Assembly: GCA_030620095.1 (NCBI GenBank)
Contig: JAUTXW010004703.1
Span: forward strand, 62,001 to 126,000
Source of the DNA: Kuschelorhynchus macadamiae
Taxonomy: Eukaryota > Arthropoda > Insecta > Coleoptera > Curculionidae
Direction: 5' to 3'
Length of the DNA: 64,000 bases
In this document: positions 1-10,750 of the stretch, piece after piece
Layout: every line of letters begins with the position of its first letter
How positions within the stretch are numbered: position 1 is the first letter of the stretch
Translations under genes and position numbers: made by a program
Notes under the pieces: model-generated
What the model saw: the letters and a program-made list of their open reading frames with translations, nothing else
The model's database searches: none
What the model was told of the DNA's origin: nothing

Positions 1-113
1 GACATTGGCTGTCGCGGGGCGAATTGATGACACTAGTCTTAAGCTGTCACGCGCCGGATTGATGACACTTGCGGGCCAGATTTGGACCACGGGCCTTAGT
101 TTGAAGACCCCTG
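1..113. mobile_element. Right end of a hAT-like element, cut by the window edge
   Basis: Read inward on the minus strand from 113, the sequence starts CAGGGGTCTTCAAACT and continues through CGTGGTCCAAATCTGG. This resembles the CAGGGGTGTCAAACT termini and the GC-rich 'cgggcc' body of a widespread hAT group (recalled, not searched). A possible 8-bp target duplicate, CTGTAGAG, follows at 114-121; its partner would lie outside the window. ATTGATGACACT occurs twice, near 24 and 58. Confidence 0.45.
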
Positions 114-277
114 CTGTAGAGTAAGTTCGCGTAGTAGCTTCGCTATTTTACTAAAGGTTATACCGAATTTTATATCTTCGCAGAATTCTGGCAATTTTAT
201 CTGTGGTTCCCTGAATAAGAGTATAAACACCTGAATTCTGCGCATCGGATCTCATTCAGCATTTAGATCTTGAGTAG

Positions 278-324
278 TGAAGATGCCCTGAAGGTGGCTT
301 GTGCAATCGCAGTCGAAACGCCGG
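278..324 (+). other. Degenerate hammerhead-like motif, possible PLE footprint
   Basis: CCTGAAGG is followed by a short self-complementary stretch and GTCGAAACGCCGG. The order (CUGAAG-like box, stem, CGAAACG-C) resembles the 3' half of a hammerhead core as carried by Penelope-like elements. Three similar motifs occur on the minus strand elsewhere in the window. No PLE coding sequence is adjacent and the first core box is not canonical, so this is inference. Confidence 0.3.
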
Positions 325-704
325 AAAACAATTTCAATTTGACACGGTTTAATTTAAAGTGCGGGACACGAAAAAAACCGGGTGGTGAAAATAATAGTTT
401 GACTATTCCAATTTAAAATCGAACAGAACGCTGCATTTTACACTGGTGTTTCGTAGTGTAAGAAAAATTCAAAGAGAAAATAATGATCGCTCATGTTCTA
501 ATTCACCTTTAAAATCTCCTGGTAAAAAAAAAACCTTAAAGTAATTTGACGAACAATAGAGGATTTTTATATAAACTTAAGGAAGATTCCGACCTGTAAA
601 CCCCTACTTCGTGCTGTAAAGAACAAAATAGATTTTCCGTACGGGTATAAAACCTTTTACGATCAAATGATTTTGTTTGGCGCAAGTGCCAAAATAAACG
701 AAAA

Positions 705-1610
705 TTGCTTATTGAGAGACCAAATATTTTTCATTGGCGGGTGAAATATCTATCAACTGTAAGGCAATATAGGCAAGAAGGACGCAATATTGTGTATCTA
801 GAAGAAACCTGGGTAGATAATGATATGACAGTGGACAAATGCTGGCAAAGTGAAAGTGTTACACGTGTTATTCAGGGAATCCGCTCTAGTAGTCGCTTTA
901 TTATAGTTCACGCTGGTTCAAAAGCCGGATTTGTTTCAGGTGCTGCTTTAGTTTTTCGCTCGGGACTAACAACTGGAGACTATCATGGACAAATGAATAG
1001 AGATAATTTGGAAAAGTGGTTGCTCGAGGAGCTTCTACCTAACATTAATCCCAAATCAGTCGTGGTAATGGATAATGCGACTTATCATTCTCACGTAGAA
1101 GATAAAGTGCCAACTAAATTCTCTACAAAGCTCATATGATATCGTGGCTTAAATTGAACAATCTTGTTTGTGTTCCATCAGATAATGTCGACCAACAAGC
1201 CTAGAGAAAAAAAGTATAAAATTGACGGTCTTTTACGTAATCTCGGTCATACACCTTTAAGGCTGCCTCCATACATGTGCGACCTCAACCCTATTGAACT
1301 TGCATGGGCAGGAGTAAAAAAATATATTCGAGAGCGCAACACCTCAATTAAAGATTTAAATAAAATAACATTAGAAGCGATTGATTCAATATCGCCTGAA
1401 AATTGGAAATCGTATGTTAAACATGTTCGTTCTATTGAAGATAAATACTGGGAAGTAGTTGGCAAAATTGAAACGGTTATTGATGATTTAGTTATCACAC
1501 TGGGATCTTCAAGTAGTGACGACGAAACCTCATCATCATCAGAGGAAGACAACGATTTAGAAGGAATCGAACTCAAAAATGACTTAGTTTTTCTTTCATA
1601 TATTTTGTAA
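705..1610 (+). pseudogene. Broken DDE transposase, IS630-like long-spacing type
   Basis: Cut-and-paste transposase remnant of the DDE_3 type. The first motif reads VYLEETW where the family has YLDETW, so the first catalytic Asp is Glu. The second is VVMDNATYHS; the third is MCDLNPIELAW with the catalytic Glu. The Asp-to-Glu gap is roughly 75-80 residues, far longer than the 34 of Tc1, so this is a long-spacing lineage rather than classical Tc1/mariner. The frame breaks around 1136-1165 and resumes through an acidic/serine-rich tail (SSSDDETSSSSEED). The N-terminal DNA-binding part is not recognisable upstream of 705. A relative lies at 13973-15155. Confidence 0.75.
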
Positions 1611-1749
1611 AATTGTTCATAAAGCAGCTGTCAATAAACTGCTTCAAAATAATTAATTTTCTGTTCAATACCAGGGTCAAAAAATATCTAATATTGCAAT
1701 TAATATTTGAAAAACTACAGAACTCATCTTTTTCCAAAATTACCACATC

Positions 1750-2555
1750 ATTGTAGTTATAGTAATGGAGCCAGCACTGATTCCAGTGAACAAGATTTAT
1801 CAAAATATTAACTTATGCAGTTCGACTTTGGGCTATTCGCGTATGCCAAAGGTAACCGTTTGTCTCCGTCTGTCATATTACTTTGTACACGGAGTGTCAT
1901 TGTGAAGTACTATACAGGGCGTTTCCTAATTGCGTGCTAATGTTAAGGTGGCTGATTCTTGGACCATTTTGAGAAAAAAGTTTAATATGAACTAAAAGTC
2001 CTAACTTTAAAGATATAGGGTTTTAAAAAAACATTTTTTTTTAAATCCTAATTCTGATGCTATTATAGATAAATAACTGTGTAAAATTTGATACACATCT
2101 TTTATGCATAAAAGGGCATTTTTTATTAACAATCAAATTTTGAAATTACTATTAGTGGCGTGCATATGTAAATCTGTATGCTCCTTAATGCATGGAAGAC
2201 GTGTATTAAATTTCACGCAGTTATCTACAGTAGCATCAGCTAGAATTGGAATGAAAAAAAATGTTTTCTTTTTAAACCTTACCATCCTGTATCTTAAAAG
2301 TTAAGACTTTTAGACTATAAAAATACCCCCTCTAACATCAGCATGCAATTAGGAAAAGCCGTGTATAGTACTTCACAATGACGGCCCCTGTATAAAGTAA
2401 TATGACAAACGGAGACACACGGTCACTCTTGGCATACCCGAGTAGCCCAAAGTCGAACTACATAAATTAAAATTTTGATAAATCTCGTTCACCGGATCTG
2501 ATGCTGGCTGCCCTTGTAAAATCTGGACTTGTAAATCGTGTATCACTATAATGGA
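1750..2555. mobile_element. Foldback (long inverted repeat) element nested in the IS630-type transposon
   Basis: Sequence from about 1750 rightward is the imperfect reverse complement of sequence from about 2555 leftward, centred near 2140. Shared blocks include GTTCGACTTTGGGCTA near 1820 and its complement near 2445, and TGAAGTACTATACA near 1904 with its complement near 2368. A narrower pair inside, TACAGGGCGTTTCCTAATTG at about 1913 with its complement near 2350, looks like mariner-type termini at TA. Arms of about 380 bp at roughly 80% identity (by eye) could fold into one hairpin. No transposase lies inside. Confidence 0.7.
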
Positions 2556-2845
2556 TAGGTAAATCAATCAAGAAAAATCAAAATTAAATCATTTTAAAGT
2601 TCGAAAGTTCGCCGTTTTTGCAACACAAAAGAGATATAGAAGTGCATTACATGAAAGAATACAGAGAAATATAGATAAAGGTTCATTAAGCACAGTTATC
2701 TTTTTTAATTATCTAAAGTGCGTATAGTCAAAAAGGAGTGCCGTAGTATTTAAAGAAAGACGGAACACCACTGGTTTGAAGAGATTTCTTGGCCGACCTT
2801 TCTAAACCGATTGACTTCGCCCAGTTTTCTTTCGTGTCCCGCACT

Positions 2846-4152
2846 TCACCACAGACTTAAAAATTTTCCTAATATGTTAATAAAGAGTTATGTTTTCATG
2901 CTTCCCCACTGGACGGCAAGCAGAAAGTAAATCAGAACGGAAAAGTAGAAATGTTTAAATAAAATGAAGTGCAGAAATACTCAATTTCTGCAAGATTGTA
3001 AAAAAATCTTAAATTTTTTACTTGAAGTTCTCAGTCAATTTAAATAATTCAGTTTAAGTAAGTCAAAATATTAGAATAGCAATAAAGAAACTTCCTTTAA
3101 TAATACGAAACAACTCTTAAAAAAACTGTATCCTCTTTTGTTTCCTCTCGGAAATAATTTGTATTCCCTATTCGAACAAGAAGAATTTCAGAAAGAGATA
3201 AAATTGTGCTACAGTTGTAAATAACTGAGATGCATCAAACTTTCCTAAGTTGAATTAGATTGTCAGAGAGCCAGAACAGTCGTACGAATGGAACTTTCCG
3301 TTAGTTAAAGAAATAAAGTTTGAAAAGCATATCCTTCGATCAAATATGCAGTGCGAATATTAATATTCCGGATATCGCTGTATTGAATTTTTTTTCAAAG
3401 ATGTATAGTTTTTATTGAATATTGAGATCTCCTTTATAGCAGGATTTTGAAATATTTCTTTAAGAGAAAGAGCAAAGTGGTTCGTCATACATATGCACAT
3501 AAATAAGAGTTTTATTTAAATATAAGTAAGCAAAAAAAATTAATAGAACTGATTACGAAAAGTATACATATAAAATATATTTTCGCCCTTTGCTTTTCAG
3601 TCAGCTATTATTAAAAATTATTTACATTTTAAATCAATTAGAGGCCAGTGTCCAGTTTTTCGTAAATCCATCTTAAAATCTCAGTTATTAATAACGCAAT
3701 TTTCTTGACATTTTGGTGGTAAATTTAGAGGTTAAGAATGAACCGATTTTTGGGCAAAAGGATATTAGGACTTATTTTCGTTAATTTTTTCAAACTCCTT
3801 AATCCATATTCCCCAAATCTCACAAATGTTTAGCACTTTTTATTTTTTATAACTTTTTTTTATCTAATGGCTATTACAAACTTACAAATTTCAACTGTTT
3901 TTTAAATTCCTGTTTTTTCAACATATCCACCAATAAAAAATAGTCAACTGCCCAAATTAGTTTTGAAACTCTCAGAACATGAAAATAATTCGACTTCAGA
4001 TTCAGAAAGCAGACCGATCGGTGTTGTTTGTGTGCATATTTATCAAAAATCGGTAAATTCCTTTACCTGGAACTTCATTATGAATTATGAATTCATTATG
4101 AATTATTACTTTTATTAGAATGAGTAAAGTGTGATCCAGGTTAATTCAGTAC
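2846..4152. other. AT-rich stretch, nothing recognised
   Basis: About 1.3 kb, with short ORFs only, no inverted-repeat ends I can pair and no motif of a known family. It separates the IS630-type element from the mariner fragments. Confidence 0.5.
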
Positions 4153-4620
4153 AGGGTTTTCCCGTATATTATTCCACCCACCCAGAGATTTTATTTGAAT
4201 ATTTATTTGAATATTTTAGTTAGTTTTGGATATATAAGGGTTTAAACGTTAAAGAAATGGTAAGGTAATTTGCGCTAAAACATAGTGAGCCATGGTCAAG
4301 ACAATTGCAATGAACGACGCCTTTTTGACGTTTACCAATCAGAAGTATCTATTTACGAGCATTTTTAATATCTAATACGTTGGACGATGTGTTATTCGGA
4401 AGAAGAGAACTCGACATGATAGAATTATTTTATTAACATGGTAAAAATGTATCGATAGCTCGTAACGAATATCATAGACGGTTTCCAGATAGACCAACAC
4501 CGACTCGCAGCATAATATTAAACATCGTTAAACAATTGAATGAATGAAAAACACTTAAGCGAAAAGTTAGAATAGTGGAAAGAAACAATACCATAAAAAT
4601 TCAATAATATAAAGTAGGTA
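4153..4620 (+). pseudogene. 5' fragment of a mariner-like element with transposase N-terminus
   Basis: A TACAGGGTTTTCCCG terminus at about 4153 resembles the TACAGGGTGTCCC ends of other mariner-like elements here. At about 4413-4590 a broken frame reads DMIELFY, stop, HGKNVSIARNEYHRRFPD, then RPTPTRSIILNIVKQLNE. This is the usual start of insect mariner-like transposases (helix-turn-helix, then '[N/H]xxRxFPDRPxPS'). The catalytic domain and right end are absent. It is too decayed to be active. Confidence 0.6.
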
Positions 4621-4892
4621 AATAATAATATTAGCTTAAAGAACTAAGTTTTGGTTTTCTATATAGCCTCCTTGGTTTATAATGCATTTCTGAATATTTC
4701 TTCTAAATTTTCTGTGTATGGATGCGTAGATAAAAATGAGGAGATTGGGTGTTTAAACCGTCGATTGTTTGGACTATATTTTGCTCTAAAGCTTAGATGG
4801 TTCTTGGTTAAGAAGAGTTGTGGAAAAGTGGATTATGTTGAAAGGTGGTTATGCCAAAGAGGTCAGAATTTTAAAAAATGCAATTTTTAGGT

Positions 4893-4896
<4 letters not shown>

Positions 4897-4943
<47 letters not shown>
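4897..4943. repeat. (TA)n microsatellite, 47 bp
   Basis: Pure TA run ending directly at the left inverted arm of the mariner-like element at 4945-8513. On the right that element continues outward to about 8560, so the tract appears to have replaced its left terminus. Confidence 0.95.
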
Positions 4944-4946
<3 letters not shown>

Positions 4947-5852
4947 TTCAGTGATTTTAAGACAAAAAGTTTATAAGAACACGCGTCCGGAAACACTTCG
5001 TTTTCAAGATACTGGGTGTTAAACTTAAAAAAAAATCGGTTTTTCGCAAAAATCTAAGTAATGTTTTAGTTGATGTTAATGAAATTTGGCAGTGTTATTT
5101 ATATTAGTAATAGGTTACTTTCACCTTGACTAGATTAGGCACTTAAACCAATATTTTTGACAAAAAAAATGTGCGCCACTGACTTTTTTAATCTTTTCAT
5201 ATTTTTTTCGTATTCCGCAATACAACTTTTTTGTTCCTAGAATTTTTTTGATATTTCGCTTCGTATTTGAAAAAAAAAATAAAAGTGACATTATCGCATG
5301 TCTCTGTAACAACAAAAAATTAAAAACTATCAAACTAGAAACTATGAAAAACAAGGGTATTCCAGTTATTTTTTCCATATCAATAGTCTATTCTTGCCTT
5401 AGAAATTGTTATAAAATTAATGCAAGCTAAAAAATTGTGTTTTATTCTTACTTAATTTTAACAGAAACGGATAAAGGGTCCTTAAGATTTTTACAAAAAA
5501 ATAAAAACTATTTTTTTCATAAAAAGAAAGCTTTACCGGACTTATGGTCATATAAAATGTTCATATTGGAACCACTCAAAGAATTAACATCTTGAAGCTT
5601 TCCGCTTAGATTAACAGTTTTCGATAAAGCAAATAAACATAAAATGCATAACGTTATTTACTACTGCAATGTAGTTCTCAGTCAATTGTAACAAAAAACT
5701 AAGAAGGTCATGAACGGAAAAACAATTATTCAAAGAAATTTGACTTTGACGTAACTAACAAGTTTAAGCAGTGCGTACATAATTATTTGATCGTAATAAT
5801 CTGAAGTGTTTTAAGAGTTTTAAGCTATAAAATTGTTTACTGATATTATAAA

Positions 5853-6095
5853 ATGGTTCAATTTACAAACGCACAAATGGCCGATATGCATTTTGTTTAT
5901 GGAATGGCACGAGGCAATTCCAGAGCGGCTAGATGAATTTATCAACAGCGATATGGTCATCGCCTTGTATCAAACAGACTGCTGTTATTGGTAGACCTGC
6001 AACAGTAAGAACAGTGGAGGTGGAGGAAGAAATTTAACATGAAGTTGAACGTAACCCCGACACAAGTACACGCAAAATTGCGCAACAACATTAGC
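5853..6095 (+). pseudogene. N-terminal remnant of the outer mariner-like transposase
   Basis: Starts at an ATG near 5853 and reads MVQFTNAQMADMHFVYGMAR, then GNSRAAR, a stop, and YQQRYGHRLV. A shifted frame continues into a TVEVEEEI...VERNPDTSTRKIAQQ pattern typical of the linker between the two helix-turn-helix motifs of insect mariner-like transposases. It is cut at the left end of the nested element. No catalytic residues remain. Confidence 0.6.
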
Positions 6096-6103
6096 TCATT
6101 ATA

Positions 6104-8321
6104 CAGGGTGTCCCACGGAAAAGTAACACATTTCGCGACTTAATAGCTCGAAAACGAAAAATGATATCGAAATGCAGTTTTCACCGAATGGCTTGGATTT
6201 GCACTGAGTTTTTTCTTGTCAATGTTGCCAAATTTTCACATTTATCCTAGGATCGCGGAGAAATACCTATTTTTTGGGAATAAATTACTGTTTTATTTTA
6301 AATGGGACACCCTATATATTTTTATGGCCTTGGATAGCCTGACACTTCTTCTTTTCAAAAATACATAGATTGGCGATAATTATTTTAAGTTCTTAGATTT
6401 TAAAATTAACTTTGGAAATTCTTGCTTTGAGCCTAATTTCAAATTTCTTTACTGCTATAAATACCTAGTTTTTGGGACTAAATTACTGTTTTATTTTATA
6501 TAGGACAACCTATATATTTTTATAGTCTTGTATAGCCTGTCAGTTCTTCTTTTCAAAAATACAAAGTTTGGGGACATTTATTTTAAGTTCTTAGATTTTA
6601 AAATGAACTTTGTAAACTCTTGCATAATAATTAACCTTCGTCTGGCATTATTAATTACGCATTAGGAAATTGTCTCGTTAAATCTAGAATTGTTTCACAT
6701 GTGTATCTAGTATCCTTGTTTGTAAACGTGAGGATAATTCGTTGAAATGCTTGAATTTTGTATGCCTTAGATTTAATAATCTTTAAAAGTCGCTCTACTT
6801 TTCGACGTCATCCATCGCTATCCATTCTTCGTAGTCGTGCGACACCATAACTATCAAGTGTGCTTCGGAACAAAAGTATGTAGACGTCGTCCTGTCGCCC
6901 ATTAAAAATAAATTTGTTGTCAAATGCAGCTGTCAGATTTTTAATTTCTTCGATTTTTAAAATGTTTAATCAAATAATCACATACGCAGAAATGAAATCA
7001 ATAACAATATCCAGACGCAGATTTCGTACAGTACGCCAAAAAAACCTCCATCCAAAAAGTCGATTTTGTTATGGGTGCAACGGTTTAGAGATACAGGCTC
7101 TTTGGTGAGAATCAAGCGACGCGCGACGTGACAATCGATCAGACGTGCTACTGAACGAAGTCTTAGCTGTAAGGGAAATTTTAAGTAATAATAATTATAA
7201 AATATCTATTCGTAAAATGACCAGCACATTGATGATGTCGAAAAGTAAAGTGGAGCGACTTTTAAAGATAATTAAATTTAAGGCATACAAAATTCAAACA
7301 TTTCAACGAATTATACACCACGCTTACAAACAAAGATACTACACATGTGAAACAGAGAAAATTTCTTATTGCACAAATAATAATGTCAGACGAAGCAACA
7401 TTTCATTTAAACGGAAATGTTAATAAACATAATTGGCGCATATGGGGAGAGGAAAATCTGCGAGAATTTGTCGAATTTGAAACGGATTCGCCAAAAGTAT
7501 GTAAATGTTTGGTGTGCGATGTCGTCCACCAAGGTGTACGGTCCTTTTTTCTTTATGGAGAATACCGTCTTTGGAGCTAACTACACCGATATGTTGGTAT
7601 TTTACTTTTATCCGCAACTTGAAGAAGAAGGGATAATTAATGACTTATATTTCCAACAAAATAGCGCCCCAGCGCAATATCCAGATCGAGTTTTTCCAAC
7701 CAGGTGGATAGGCAGGAGAGGTCCTATACCGTGAGCTCCATATTCTCCCCGATCTAACGAACCCAGACTTTTTTCTGTGGGGTTATGTAAAGGAAGCGCG
7801 CTACAGTCCTCTACCACGACATTTGTAATTCCACAGGAAATGTTCAAAACCCATATGGAAATTTTCTCTATAGATTGACTAAGTGTGTGGAAGCTAATGG
7901 AGGTCACATACAACAATTGTTATAGTTTTTATTTATCTTGACGAAAATAAAACTTTTTACCTTTTGTTATTTTACTAAATTGTATTTGTAGCAATAAAGA
8001 AATTTGAAATTAGGTTCAAAGCAAGAATTTACAAACTTAATTTTTAGATCTAAGAACTTATAAATAATAAATATCCTCAAACCTTGTATTTTTGAAAAGA
8101 AGAAGTGTCAGGCTATCCAAGACCATAAAAGTTTATAGGGTGTCCCATTTAAAATAAAACAGTAATTTGGTCCCAAAAAATAGGTATTTCTCCGCGATCC
8201 TAGGATACATGTGAAAATTAGGCAACATTGACAAGAAAAAACTCGGAGCAAATCTAAGCCATCATTTTTCGTTTTCGATCTATTAAGTAGCGAAATGTGT
8301 TACTTTTCTTTGGGACACCCT
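6104..8321 (+). mobile_element. Nested mariner-like element at a TA site
   Basis: Left end TACAGGGTGTCCCACGGAAA at 6102; right end is the complement, TTTGGGACACCCTATA, at about 8310-8324. Similarity covers at least 60 bp (AACACATTTCGC on the left, its complement near 8290). TA flanks the left end, while the right end has CTATA instead of CTGTA. It lies inside the outer mariner-like element and is therefore younger. Inner segments near 6300-6600 repeat a GGGACACCCTATATATTTTTAT motif twice, suggesting partial tandem duplication in the left arm. Confidence 0.75.
6960..7920 (+). pseudogene. Broken mariner-like (DD41D-like) transposase
   Basis: Read through several frames: RRRFRTV with KKPPSKKS-like basic residues (first helix-turn-helix, about 7008-7080), NNNYKISIRKMTSTLMMSKS (second, about 7190-7250), MSDEATFHLNGNVNKHNWRIWG (first catalytic Asp, about 7384), VNVWCAM and GPFFF, then YFQQNSAPAQYPD, where the family has QQDGAPPHY. 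The second Asp is therefore Asn. About nine residues are missing before FPTRWIGRRGPIP. The last motif (SPDLTNPDFFLWGYVK-like, about 7755-7795) is frameshifted. At least three frame breaks; inactive. Confidence 0.8.
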
Positions 8322-8560
8322 ATAGTGTATAGCAGATTTTAAGAGATTACTAATATAAATAACACTGCAAAATTTGAACCAAATCAGCTAAAGGATTACT
8401 AAGATTTTTGCGAAAAAACCGATTTTTTTTTAAGTTTAACACCCTGTATCATGAAAACGAAACATTTCCGGACGTGTCTTCTTATAAACTTCTTGTCTTA
8501 AAATCACTGAAAGAATCTCCCCTTAAAGTTTGGCCACGTTCTTAAATGACACCATGTATA

Positions 8561-9837
8561 TAATGTGTTTTCATTCAGGTTGTACATCCGTTCACTACTG
8601 TCGTTCTGAAAAGAACAGTTTTGTTCAAACACATTGTATTTTTCCATCCGTGTGTAATAATAAGAGAAGTACTTTTTATCAAATATACACTATCTAAACA
8701 GTCACAATTCAGTTGGCAAAAATATGCCCAACCTGTTTTTTTTTTGTGAAAACATCAACAGATATAATACGAGATACAATATATATTGTCCTAATCAAAA
8801 ATGCCCATATAGGCGCACGTAAACCGTGAAATAAACAAAATAAACAAAGAAAAATAAATGGTCTTTCTGGCCAATAAATAAATTGAAATCAGGAGATCAA
8901 ATGTATGTAGAAGCAAAGCTATTTTCAACATACGATGTGAATAATGTATTTATTCTTTCGATATTAGTTATTTATAGTACTCATAAATAAAAAAAATAGA
9001 ACCGGTATGAAAGGATGATTTACTAGGTATTCAATTTGTTTTGTTTTATAGAAGGTATAAAACGTAGTTTTTCTGGTTTATTTAGTTTGTACAATTCTTA
9101 TAAATAATTAATGTTTGCCCTGTTGACCATTTATATTAAAGGTTGTCTAATCACCTGAGGCTACTTAGGTATTTTTTGACAATAAGTCTTTTTGACATTA
9201 TTTTCAAAATCAAACTATGTACAATGTACAGGATATCCCTACTTATAGTCGAATGCGGTTTTATCGTGGGGGTCCAAAGGTCATCAACATTACGAATCAA
9301 ATCAGAAAACACAGTGAATACCAAAATGTTGCGTGATTCTTCTATCGAGCTATTAAATCTCGATGGGCTATTTACAAATATACACGGAGAAAGAAAATAT
9401 TTTTTTTTATTATATTACGCAATATTATTAACATAGCCAGTTAATATTATTTTATATATTAAATGCCGAAGGACTAAATAATAAAATTCGCTAAATATGT
9501 ATTAGGTTAAAATTTTTTGGTTGGCAAAAACAAAAATACACAAAATAGCAAGCGCCTTAACAAAGTCGGAAGGCGGTTCGAATCAGTGGAACAATCAGGA
9601 TATGTTCTGTTTATACAGCCATTTATGAAAGTGAGATTTTTGTATCAATCACCAAAAATTATGAGCCCAGCTTGACTTAAAACTCTAACCACTTATACAG
9701 TGTCATTTATTTAAATGCGGGCCACCCTTGTGCAAAGAAAATTTGTTTTTTTTTGTATTGTGATAACAAAAAAAAATTAATTTGCAAAAATATTATACAC
9801 TTTTGTTAAAAACACAAGATAATTAGTTATTACTTCC
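8561..9837. other. AT-rich stretch, nothing recognised
   Basis: A 97-codon ORF at 9143-9436 has no recognisable motif and no splice or promoter context I would trust. The rest has short ORFs and A/T runs only. Confidence 0.5.
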
Positions 9838-9995
9838 CTCGTGAGATTTTTTCAGATCTTTAGGGTCCTTAGATGCCGGAAAACAAGTTTTCTCAATTCA
9901 GTTTGTCTGTAGGTATGTCTCTCCGTCAGCCTGCCTGTTCGCGGCATAGTTAAAAAACTACTTATTCCATTTCTTCAAATTTCAGTCTAAAACTA
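9838..9995. repeat. Partial unit of the dispersed CTGT-rich repeat
   Basis: Contains TTTTTTCAGATCTTTA, a 'ggtccttagatgccgg' block, GTTTTCTCAATTCAG, a GTCTGT-rich run and TTCGCGGCATAGTTAAAAAA. The same blocks in the same order build the repeats at 55128-56110 and 57857-58680. It is truncated on the right by the (TA)n tract. Confidence 0.75.
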
Positions 9996-10017
9996 AGAGC
10001 CATGCTTGCGAAAAATA

Positions 10018-10153
<136 letters not shown>

Positions 10154-10319
10154 ATAGAAGTTCAACTTGCAACCCTGCAAAATATCCATTGGCTTTTTGT
10201 AAAAATGTTTATTTCTGGTGTCACGATAGTTGGAAATGTTATATGACGCAATATATAAATTTTGATAAAAAGTTCATCGGTCCCATAAAACAATTTTTTT
10301 TATTTTGAGCAGCAATGGA

Positions 10320-10406
10320 CGCACTTGCCCCACCTAAATGGGGCAAGAGCGGATAAGGCATTTTTCTACTATTAGAATAACCAGAATTCATTACGGGGCA
10401 AGAGCA
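10320..10406. promoter_or_regulatory. Left cluster of three GGGGCAAG boxes
   Basis: Boxes at 10320-10331 (CGCACTTGCCCC), 10340-10351 (GGGGCAAGAGCG) and 10395-10406 (GGGGCAAGAGCA). The first two face each other. They lie about 350 bp beyond the stop codon of the transposase. Likely transposase-binding sites by position; binding is inferred. Confidence 0.6.
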
Positions 10407-10750
10407 ATGTTATTTAATATATATTGTTTTAGATGCATTTATTGGAAAATAAAATATCTGGCTACATACACTTAAAATTAACGTTAAAAAAACTAGATGT
10501 AAGAAAGAAAAATCAGACAAGCTAGAAATACTGGAGGAAAAGTAACCTTTTATTAAACAAATGAACGGAAAACTATAAAATATGTATTAATATTTCTAAA
10601 TTCCCTGTAAAAAACAATTAAAAGTAAGAAAAATTAACTGCTTCTACAAATATATGAATATTAATACGAAAAATAAAACATTATTTTGTAAAAACATTTG
10701 AAAATTAAAAATAACAATTTCGTTCTCCTTAACTATTGGCTAATATTATA

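Larger units (their letters stand above)
358..2845 (+). mobile_element. IS630/Tc1-superfamily DDE transposon with terminal inverted repeats
   Basis: The ends match as inverted repeats: AGTGCGGGACACGAAA at 358 and its complement ending at 2845, with similarity running further in. Between them lie a broken DDE transposase (705-1610) and, downstream, a large foldback inserted at about 1750-2555. No clear target-site duplication is visible. The copy is dead: first catalytic Asp substituted, reading frame broken. Confidence 0.65.
4945..8513 (+). mobile_element. Outer mariner-like element with about 170-bp inverted arms, split by a second element
   Basis: The arm 4945-5112 is reverse-complementary to 8346-8513; both carry TCAGTGATTTTAAGAC at the outer side and a GGGTGTTAAACTTAAAAA block. 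The right side extends to a probable terminus GACACCATGTA near 8550. The N-terminal part of its transposase lies at 5853-6095 and ends where a second mariner-like element starts (6104). The rest of its transposase is missing, so a deletion accompanied or preceded the nested insertion. Confidence 0.65.

Noticed and set aside
9143..9436. 97-codon hydrophobic ORF as a membrane protein
   Set aside because: AT-rich DNA commonly yields Ile/Leu/Phe-rich ORFs; no signal, family motif or context supports it.
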